The position numbers and the translations under genes were made by a program. From Bradyrhizobium sp. AZCC 1610 (lineage in GTDB: Bacteria > Pseudomonadota > Alphaproteobacteria > Rhizobiales > Xanthobacteraceae), in the NCBI RefSeq assembly GCF_036924515.1, contig NZ_JAZHRR010000001.1:3443001-3507000 (forward strand): a DNA stretch of 64,000 nucleotides, given 5' to 3'. Shown piece after piece: positions 58,211-64,000 of this stretch. Below the pieces are notes generated by a model, which did not search any database, was not told the origin of the DNA, and saw nothing but the letters and a program-made list of their open reading frames with translations. Positions within the stretch are counted from its first letter, which is position 1, and each line of letters begins with the position of its first letter.

Positions 58211-58581
58211 AGTCCTTCGCGGTCCTGCTGCTGTTGTCCCTTCTGCTGCCCGCTGCCGCCGCCGCGGAGGAAAACGGCGTGCGGGCGTTCGCGCCCTGCC
58301 GCGCCTGCCACAGCCTCGATCCCGCCGAGCGCGGCCTGCCCGGTCCCAACCTCTCCGGGCTGATCGGCCGCGTCGTGGCTGGCAACACCGATTTCGATTA
58401 CTCGCCGGTGCTGCGCAAGGCCCGCGACGAAGGACTGCGTTGGGATGCGAAGCGCCTGGAGATCTTCCTCGCCGATCCGGCCGCGATGTTTCCGGGATTG
58501 TGGATGTCGATGCGCGGGATCGAGGACGCCGCCGAGCGGCAGGCGCTGGTGCGGTTTCTCGAAGACCCCGCCTCGCGCTGA
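58207..58581 (+). CDS. Small exported c-type cytochrome
   Basis: 124 residues with a Sec signal peptide (to about Ala20) and one heme site 'CRACH' (C31, C34, H35). A Met in the 'MFPGLWMSMRGI' region (near 95-105) can supply the second ligand. Class I cytochrome c of the mitochondrial-like kind ('GPNLSGLIGRVVAG'). Starts with GTG in a 4-nt overlap (GTGA) with the Vgb-like gene, so it is translationally coupled to it. Electron partner unknown. Confidence 0.88.
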   Translation: MKSFAVLLLLSLLLPAAAAAEENGVRAFAPCRACHSLDPAERGLPGPNLSGLIGRVVAGNTDFDYSPVLRKARDEGLRWDAKRLEIFLADPAAMFPGLWMSMRGIEDAAERQALVRFLEDPASR

Positions 58582-58633
58582 CGGTTGACGATCGACGCCT
58601 GTTGCGTCCATGTCAGCCTCGCAAAGGACGATC

Positions 58634-59103
58634 ATGATGGCCAAAAAATCATTGCAGAAATCATTGCAGCTCGGCCGCGCCGTGGAATGGCCGGACAGCC
58701 CGGAAAAGGCGCAGCTCGATCGCGTGCCCAATCCGCAGGCCGATACCAACTATCTGGTTCGTTTCACGGCGCCGGAATTCACCTCGATCTGCCCGGTGAC
58801 GGGCCAGCCTGATTTCGCGCATCTGATGATCGACTATGTGCCGGGCCAGTGGCTGCTGGAATCCAAATCGCTGAAGCTCTATGTCGCCAGCTTCCGCAAT
58901 CACGGCGCCTTTCATGAGGACTGCACGGTCATGATCGGCAAGCGGATTGCAGCCGAGATCAAGCCGAAATGGCTTCGCATCGGCGGCTACTGGTATCCAC
59001 GCGGCGCGGCATCCCGATCGACGTGTTCTGGCAGACCGGCAAACTCCCCAACGGCATGTGGGTACCCGACCAGGGCGTCGCGCCCTATCGCGGCCGGGGT
59101 TAG
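58634..59103 (+). pseudogene. queF: NADPH-dependent 7-cyano-7-deazaguanine reductase, frameshifted
   Basis: QueF reduces preQ0 to preQ1 in queuosine synthesis. Residues 1-124 are normal: catalytic Cys53 in '[11 protein letters not shown]' with Asp60, then '[24 protein letters not shown]'. After 'YWYPRG' two extra bases (GC, at about 59001-59006) shift the frame, so the family's last ~31 residues are replaced by an unrelated 41-residue tail ending at 59131. Removing two bases restores a 155-residue QueF ending at 59103. The intact end sequence survives in the partial copy at 60361-60653. A sequencing error is the alternative to a true mutation. Confidence 0.8.
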
Positions 59104-59327
59104 GCACGCCAAGCGTTCGGGCATGGCTTGAACGCCTTCTGCGCGCGGGAATTTTCAGAAGACGCCTCAATAGAGAAATAAACGGCCGCGACAATGATGA
59201 TTGCATAGATCGCAGGTGCAGAAGATTCACGGCTGAGAAAAACTCTCGAACGATTGACGCCACAGATTGGTCAATTGCCGGCCACAGATCGTCCGCATGT
59301 TCGCAACATCAAGTTCGTGAGGCCGCC

Positions 59328-60209
59328 ATGATTGCTCGGAAGACCGCGCGCTTCCTCCTGAAATATGCATCGAGCGATCCGCTCAAGCTTGCCGATATCG
59401 TACACCGCCGCGCGATCGAGCAGTTCAGGACGCCGCCGACGGGCCTCGCGACCACGCGCTTCAACGGCGTGCATTACGAGATCGATATGTCATTGCATAG
59501 GTTGATGAAGAAGTACTTTTTCCATACCCACGAAATGTTTCTCGAACGTATCTTCAAGCGCTGCCTGGCTCCCGGCAATATCTTCGTCGATATCGGCGCC
59601 AATTGCGGCTACTGGTCGGCCTATAGCTTGTCACTCGTGGGCCAGAGCGGCGAGGTGCACGCCTTCGAGCCGGTGCCGCAATATTTCACCTTTGTCCGAC
59701 GGCTCGCGGAGCTCAATCCCGGTTATCGGATCGTCGCCAATCAGCTTGCCTGCGGCGCGCGGCCTGGCGCCTTCACGATGGCCGTCGTCGCGCCACGCGC
59801 GGAGAATTTCGACAATTACGATATCAATATCGGGTCGAGCTCACTTGCTACCGGCTTCCTCGATCACGCCAGCGAGCTCACGGAAAATTTGACGGTTGAG
59901 GTTATCGCCTTCGATAGTTATGCACGCGAGCGGAAAATCGATCTCGATCGCGTTGGCCTTATCAAGATCGACGTCGAAGGTTTCGAGTCTGAGGTCTTCG
60001 ACGGCATGCAAGGCGTGCTGGCAAAGAGCGGTCGCAAAGTGCCGATCCTGTGCGAGGTCCTCACCGATCTGAATCGCCCCGAGCCGCTGGACGGCAGACG
60101 GATCATTGAACGCCTTGAGGATTGTGGCTACCGCTGCCTCGATGCCACGCATTTGCGACCGATCGATCGTAATGCGCTTGGTTTTGAAGAGAACATTCTC
60201 TGCCTTTGA
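59328..60209 (+). CDS. FkbM-family methyltransferase
   Basis: 293 residues. SAM-binding motif I 'VDIGANCGYWSAYSLSLVG' near 88, 'HAFEPVPQYF' (motif II, near 111), 'LIKIDVEGFESEVFDGM' (near 219) and a final 'LGFEENILCL' match the FkbM O-methyltransferase family, which modifies sugars or other hydroxyls, often of surface glycans or lipids. The gene is flanked on both sides by queF sequences and by short non-coding remnants, which marks it as an insertion. Substrate unknown. The upstream in-frame extension belongs to queF DNA and is not part of it. Confidence 0.88.
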   Translation: MIARKTARFLLKYASSDPLKLADIVHRRAIEQFRTPPTGLATTRFNGVHYEIDMSLHRLMKKYFFHTHEMFLERIFKRCLAPGNIFVDIGANCGYWSAYSLSLVGQSGEVHAFEPVPQYFTFVRRLAELNPGYRIVANQLACGARPGAFTMAVVAPRAENFDNYDINIGSSSLATGFLDHASELTENLTVEVIAFDSYARERKIDLDRVGLIKIDVEGFESEVFDGMQGVLAKSGRKVPILCEVLTDLNRPEPLDGRRIIERLEDCGYRCLDATHLRPIDRNALGFEENILCL

Positions 60210-60360
60210 CACTCAACTATCTTTCATCAAACTTGCATTAATCCGAATTTGGTTGCGTGCTAGTGAGTTCACGCCCTGGTACCCGCTGAGCAGATCGACC
60301 TTGACCTCGAGGGCGGTCAGCATCGCGGTAATGCCGGACGTTGGGATTTTCGCCAAGCAC

Positions 60361-60653
60361 CGGATTTCGCGCATCTCATGATCGACTACGTGCCGGGCCA
60401 GTGGCTGCTGGAATCCGAGTCGCTGAAACTCTATGTCGCGAGCTTTCGCAATCACGGCTCCTTTCACGAGGACTGCACGGTCATGATCGGCAGGCGGATC
60501 GCGACCGAGATCAAGCCAAGATGGCTTCGCATCGGCGGCTACTGGTATCCGCGCGGCGGCATCCCGATCGACGTATTCTGGCAGACCAGCAAACTCCCCA
60601 ACGGCATGTGGGTACCTGACCAGGGCGTCGCGCCCTATCGCGGACGGGGTTAA
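60361..60653 (+). pseudogene. 5'-truncated second queF copy
   Basis: Starts abruptly at the equivalent of QueF Pro59-Asp60 and continues in frame to the end ('[19 protein letters not shown]', '[10 protein letters not shown]', TAA at 60651-60653). It lacks the N-terminal half and the catalytic Cys. Base identity with the copy at 58634-59103 looks high but not complete (roughly nine in ten by eye), so it is not a fresh duplicate. The 150 nt before it carry no recognisable gene. Confidence 0.8.
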
Positions 60654-60817
60654 GCGCTGATCAGAAGGTGGACTCGCAGCGGACCTCCGAGAACCTTTAA
60701 GCTCGAGGGCCGAAAGGTCAGTTGCGCTGCCATGGTCCACATATCCGTTCAAGCACAGGCACGAAAGGCGTATAGTGCAATACATTCTTTTCTAGATACT
60801 CCAAAGGGAGGAAGGCC

Positions 60818-62404
60818 ATGCGGAAGTCTCTCCTCGGGTTTACCGTTGCAGCTCTTACCCTATCGACATCCCAGCCGCTGCTTGCACAGGACGATGTGGA
60901 TCAGCAGCTCGGTCAAGTGCATTTTAAAACCTCTTGCAACGACGTCGCGCAGCGTCGCTTCGATCGCGCGATGCGCTATCAGCACTCCTACTGGTACATC
61001 AACGCCAAAGAGGTCTTTGACGAAGTCATCAAGGCTGACCCCACATGTGCCATGGCATATTGGGGCATCGCGCTCACGCTGATGGACAACCCGCATGCCG
61101 CAATCCCGCGGCCGAATCTCGCGCCCGGCCTTGCTGCTATCACGAAGGCCAAGGAAATGGGGGCCAAGACTGAGCGCGAACGCGACTACATCGATGCGCT
61201 TATGGTGATGTACGCGGATTACGACAAAGTTCCCCACGCCCAGCGCATGCGCGCCTTGCGGGATGCGCAAGCGAAAGTCGCAGCGAAATATCCAGACGAC
61301 GACGAGGCTCAGATCGCCTACGCGATCACGCTCAACACGTCGGCGGATCTGAATGACAAAACCTACGCACAGCAGGCCAAGGGCGCCGCTATTCTGGAGC
61401 CAATGTCCGTACGGCTGCCGAAGCATCCAGGCGTAACGCACTACCTGATCCATCTCTATGATTATCCGGCGACCGCACAAAAAGGTCTCGACGCCGCCAA
61501 CCGTTACGCCAAGATCGCGCCGGCCGCGCCGCACGCCCAGCACATGCCGTCACACATTTACACCCGCGTCGGCTACTGGAAGGAATCGATCGCCTCCAAC
61601 ACTGCCTCCGTAAAAGCAGCCAAGGCCGAAAAATCGGTGGGCAATTATCTGCACGCGCAGGATTATATGGTTTATGCCCACCTTCAACTTGCCCAAGACC
61701 AGCAGGCGCGTGCCGTCATGAACGACATGATGAGCGAGACCGACTTCAAGGCCACGGTCGCGGCAGCCGACTACGCGCTGGCGGCTTCGCCGGCCCGTTA
61801 TGCGATCGAGCGCGGCGACTGGGACGCCGCCTCCCAACTGTCTGTCAGGCCAAGCGGCCTGAACTTTGCGATGGCAACCTCACACTTCGCCCGTGCCCTC
61901 GGCGCCGCACGCTCCGGCAAGCCGGAAGCCGCCAAGGCCGACGTCCAAAAGCTCGCGGAATTGCGCGACAAGTTGCGCGAAGCCAAGGATAATTATTGGT
62001 CGGAGATCGTCGACATCCAGCGTCAGGTGGCCGTTGCCTGGGTGCTTCACGCAGAGGGCAAATACGACGAAGCTCTCAAGGCCATGAGCGCTGCAGCGGA
62101 GGCTGAGGACAAGACCGAAAAGCATGTGATCACGCCAGGCCCGCTGGCGCCGGCGCGGGAGCTTTACGGCTTCATGCTGCTCGATCGCAACATGGCCAAG
62201 GAGGCGCTTGCGGCCTTCGAGGCCACCAAGGCCAAGGAGCCGAACCGCTTCCAAGCCTATGCAGGCTCCGCCAAGGCCGCCGACACGCTCGGTGACAAGG
62301 CTGCCGCACGACGCAACTATCAGCAACTCGTGGAGCTGACGGCGAATGCCGACGCGGAACGGCCAGAAGTCGCGGCGGCGAAGAAGTATCTCGCCAGCAA
62401 CTAG
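60818..62404 (+). CDS. Exported tetratricopeptide-repeat protein
   Basis: 528 residues. Signal peptide 'LLGFTVAALTLSTSQPLLAQDD'. The mature part is alpha-helical with TPR-like pairs: 'FDRAMRYQHSYWYINAKEVFDEVIKADPTCAMAYWGIALTLMDNP' region near 45-90, and C-terminal repeats ('AVAWVLHAEGKYDEALKAMSAAAEAE', 'LLDRNMAKEALAAFEATKAKEPNRFQAYAGSAKAADTLGDKAAARRNYQQL' region). Preceded by AAAGGGAGG 7-9 nt before the ATG. Periplasmic scaffold or binding protein; function unknown. Followed 8 nt later by a small Cys-rich exported protein. Confidence 0.82.
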   Translation: MRKSLLGFTVAALTLSTSQPLLAQDDVDQQLGQVHFKTSCNDVAQRRFDRAMRYQHSYWYINAKEVFDEVIKADPTCAMAYWGIALTLMDNPHAAIPRPNLAPGLAAITKAKEMGAKTERERDYIDALMVMYADYDKVPHAQRMRALRDAQAKVAAKYPDDDEAQIAYAITLNTSADLNDKTYAQQAKGAAILEPMSVRLPKHPGVTHYLIHLYDYPATAQKGLDAANRYAKIAPAAPHAQHMPSHIYTRVGYWKESIASNTASVKAAKAEKSVGNYLHAQDYMVYAHLQLAQDQQARAVMNDMMSETDFKATVAAADYALAASPARYAIERGDWDAASQLSVRPSGLNFAMATSHFARALGAARSGKPEAAKADVQKLAELRDKLREAKDNYWSEIVDIQRQVAVAWVLHAEGKYDEALKAMSAAAEAEDKTEKHVITPGPLAPARELYGFMLLDRNMAKEALAAFEATKAKEPNRFQAYAGSAKAADTLGDKAAARRNYQQLVELTANADAERPEVAAAKKYLASN

Positions 62405-62412
62405 GTGGTGCA

Positions 62413-62973
62413 ATGAGGCGGGTAGGTCGTGTCGCCATTGTAGCAGCGTCGCTGGGAAGTGTACTGGCGGCGGTGCTGGCATGGTCCGCTCTGCCACAGC
62501 ACGTGGCCGCAACTGCGACCGCGCCGGTATGGACCGAGATAGCCTGGCCCTTCCCCATCGATCCCTGGGGGAAGGGAAAGGCGTTCCGCTGTAAAGCGGC
62601 GGATTGCGGTGCCGAGGTGAACGTTTATCTGCGTGCCAAGATCGGCTTTTGCAATTGCACGACTGGCGTAGCCGATGACGACGATGTGGACCGCATGGGA
62701 GATCTTGTTCTTGTCGGCGAAGTCTCGCCGCTCGGCACCAGTCGTCCAGTCAGAATTGCGTGGATGGAAGGTCGCAGCCGCGCTTACACGCTCAACGCTC
62801 GCAATCCACTTGGCAAGACGGCTATATCGGTCGTTTTCAGGGAACGCTGCGACATGATCGCAGCAACGGCAGTGCTCGGCCACGACCGGCCGGCAGCTAT
62901 CGAGCCCGGCGTGATCGAGTTCCTCAATGGCAGTACTGTGATGCGCTGGGCCGAGATCACGCTTGGCCTCTAA
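62413..62973 (+). CDS. Exported Cys-containing hypothetical protein
   Basis: 186 residues with a signal-anchor-like N-terminus ('VAIVAASLGSVLAAVLAWSALP'). The mature region has a cysteine cluster: 'FRCKAADCG' (near 60-66), 'FCNCTTG' (near 79-82) and 'FRERCDMI' (near 145), suggesting disulfides or metal binding. No family is recognised. Only 8 nt separate it from the TPR protein, so they form one transcription unit. Confidence 0.65.
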   Translation: MRRVGRVAIVAASLGSVLAAVLAWSALPQHVAATATAPVWTEIAWPFPIDPWGKGKAFRCKAADCGAEVNVYLRAKIGFCNCTTGVADDDDVDRMGDLVLVGEVSPLGTSRPVRIAWMEGRSRAYTLNARNPLGKTAISVVFRERCDMIAATAVLGHDRPAAIEPGVIEFLNGSTVMRWAEITLGL

Positions 62974-63036
62974 TCTCACTGCGCCAGAGAACTCGTTGCC
63001 ATGTTTTCGCATCCGTTCGGCTGTATCGCGGCCCGC

Positions 63037-64000
63037 TCAATGCCCGCTCAGCACCAGGGTCTTGATCGGCAGCAGCAGGGCCTGAATCCGTAGCAGCATC
63101 GCGTGCACGAGTCCGGTCGCATCGACGACATGCAACCCAAAGCTTTTGAACGAGCCGACCTTCCCTGACGAGATCAGTTCGTGGTTGCTGGTGTAGGCAT
63201 TGGCGACGCAGCTGCTGCCAGGCGTCACGCCTTCCAGCCCACCCGTGTAGATCGGCTCCATGAAAACGAGAATGGTGCCCGGACGCACGACCTGCTGCGC
63301 CTCGACCAGTTGCTCGCCGCCCCTGAACTGGCCCGCCGCGATGTAGTCCTGGACGCTGGTAACCACCATCGGAATGATCGTCCATGGCTTGGAAATGCAG
63401 GTGACCTCGGCCACCATTCCGGCCTTCATGACCTGAGCCTCGATCTGCCCAAACCCTGCCATGAGAGCACGGCGTCCTGCACCCTCCGGAATCAGAACGC
63501 CTGCCGACCGTATCATTGGATTGACGATATCACCCGGCCTCAGTGCGAACTGCTCGACCCGCCCGTCCACACCGGCGCGAATAAAGGTCTTGTCCAGATC
63601 GACCTGCGCTTCGGCCAGCGCCGCCTCCGCGCTTGCCTTCTCCGCCGGGAGAAGCGCGCTTAGTCGCGTCATCGCGGACTGTTTGGAAGCGGTCGCGGCA
63701 TCGAGGCTGCCCTGGCGACCGGCGGCGGCCACTTCGAGCTTTTCGATGTCGCGTTGCGGCACGATGCCGGGATTGCGTTTCTGCAGCTCGCGCTTGGTGT
63801 CGAGTTCGTCCGTTGCCTGCTGGAGCGCGCCTTTTGCTTCCTGAAGCTGGCCTTCCGCCTTCAGGATATCGGCCTGCGCCGACAGCATCGCGGCATCGAC
63901 TTCGGCAATCTTCCGCCTCGCGGTCTGCAGCGACGCTTCCTGCTTGGCGCTGTCGAGCCTGAACAGCACATCGCCCTGCTTGACGGGCGCGCTGACGTCG
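63037..64000 (-). CDS. HlyD-family secretion/efflux adaptor, start cut off by window edge
   Basis: The reading frame runs beyond position 64000 ('DVSAPVKQGDVLFRLDSAKQ' at the edge), so the N-terminal anchor is missing. What is seen is a lipoyl half, a long helical hairpin ('LQTARRKIAEVDAAMLSAQADILKAEG' to 'AEKASAEAALAEAQVDLD'), the second lipoyl half ('FIRAGVDGRVEQFALRPGDIVNP') and a barrel domain. This is the HlyD/EmrA membrane-fusion family. The partner transporter must lie outside the window. Confidence 0.85.
   Translation of the reverse strand, partial: DVSAPVKQGDVLFRLDSAKQEASLQTARRKIAEVDAAMLSAQADILKAEGQLQEAKGALQQATDELDTKRELQKRNPGIVPQRDIEKLEVAAAGRQGSLDAATASKQSAMTRLSALLPAEKASAEAALAEAQVDLDKTFIRAGVDGRVEQFALRPGDIVNPMIRSAGVLIPEGAGRRALMAGFGQIEAQVMKAGMVAEVTCISKPWTIIPMVVTSVQDYIAAGQFRGGEQLVEAQQVVRPGTILVFMEPIYTGGLEGVTPGSSCVANAYTSNHELISSGKVGSFKSFGLHVVDATGLVHAMLLRIQALLLPIKTLVLSGH

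Noticed and set aside
58947..59327. In-frame N-terminal extension of the FkbM gene
   Set aside because: It is translated from queF 3' DNA in another frame and from non-coding sequence; the ATG at 59328 gives a normal FkbM protein.
60213..60785. 190-residue minus-strand frame over the second queF copy
   Set aside because: Mostly antisense to the queF remnant; only its last ~45 residues fall in non-queF DNA and match nothing recognisable.

Overview
The window reads as about 64 kb of chromosome from an alphaproteobacterium of the Bradyrhizobium/Nitrobacteraceae type. The evidence is high GC coding sequence, several families of palindromic intergenic repeats of the kind scattered through Bradyrhizobium genomes, and classic rhizobial gene orders (yajC-secD-secF; serS/tatCBA/scpB-scpA/nagZ/SPOR/argS/dgt; eno...ftsB-pdhA-pdhB-DUF5076-pdhC-lpd). 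It is mostly core housekeeping DNA with small accessory insertions. No tRNA, rRNA or CRISPR array was recognised by eye.

Layout. 1-2.4 kb: a cut-off DUF2189 membrane protein, a lytic murein transglycosylase, an AT-richer gap and a 50-residue DUF1127 protein. 2.5-5.0 kb: trmFO (tRNA m5U54 methylation) followed 4 nt later by a RIO-like kinase whose C-terminus resembles the AMP-binding-enzyme C-terminal domain. 5.2-9.5 kb (minus): yajC, secD, secF, then a Mth938-like protein and a phytoene-synthase-fold protein, homologues of the mitochondrial complex I assembly factors NDUFAF3 and NDUFAF6. 9.7-10.6 kb: a DUF815 ATPase. 10.65-12.1 kb: an IS110/IS1111-type insertion sequence with a candidate guide RNA in its 3' noncoding end. 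12.2-27.0 kb (mostly minus): nlpD-like, pcm, surE, serS, tatC-tatB-tatA, scpB-scpA, nagZ, a SPOR protein, argS and dgt, with a single-domain response regulator inserted between pcm and surE.

27.1-37.4 kb: erpA, a LysR/tartrate-dehydrogenase/solute-receptor cluster, an RND efflux pump coupled to an exported amidohydrolase, exonuclease III and an acetyltransferase. 37.4-44.5 kb: an ExoR-like Sel1 protein, ilvD, an RTX calcium-binding protein and a large soluble lytic transglycosylase. 44.5-47.3 kb: a possible DUF21 remnant, a tiny membrane protein, a second tricarboxylate-type solute receptor and threonine synthase. 47.3-57.0 kb: the pyruvate dehydrogenase operon region with ftsB, an FMN reductase, a quinone-oxidoreductase-like dehydrogenase and enolase. 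57.2-64 kb: a Tat-exported Vgb-like propeller coupled to a cytochrome c, a frameshifted queF, an FkbM methyltransferase, a 5'-truncated second queF copy, an exported TPR protein, a Cys-rich exported protein and the start-truncated end of an HlyD-family adaptor.

Functionally the window joins protein export (Sec, Tat), cell-envelope remodelling (two lytic transglycosylases, NagZ, NlpD, SPOR, FtsB), chromosome segregation (ScpAB), translation (ArgS, SerS, TrmFO) and the glycolysis-to-TCA junction (enolase, PDH complex). The observations most worth following are the IS1111-like element, whose noncoding end contains short matches to both insertion flanks, and the broken/duplicated queF locus surrounding an FkbM gene.
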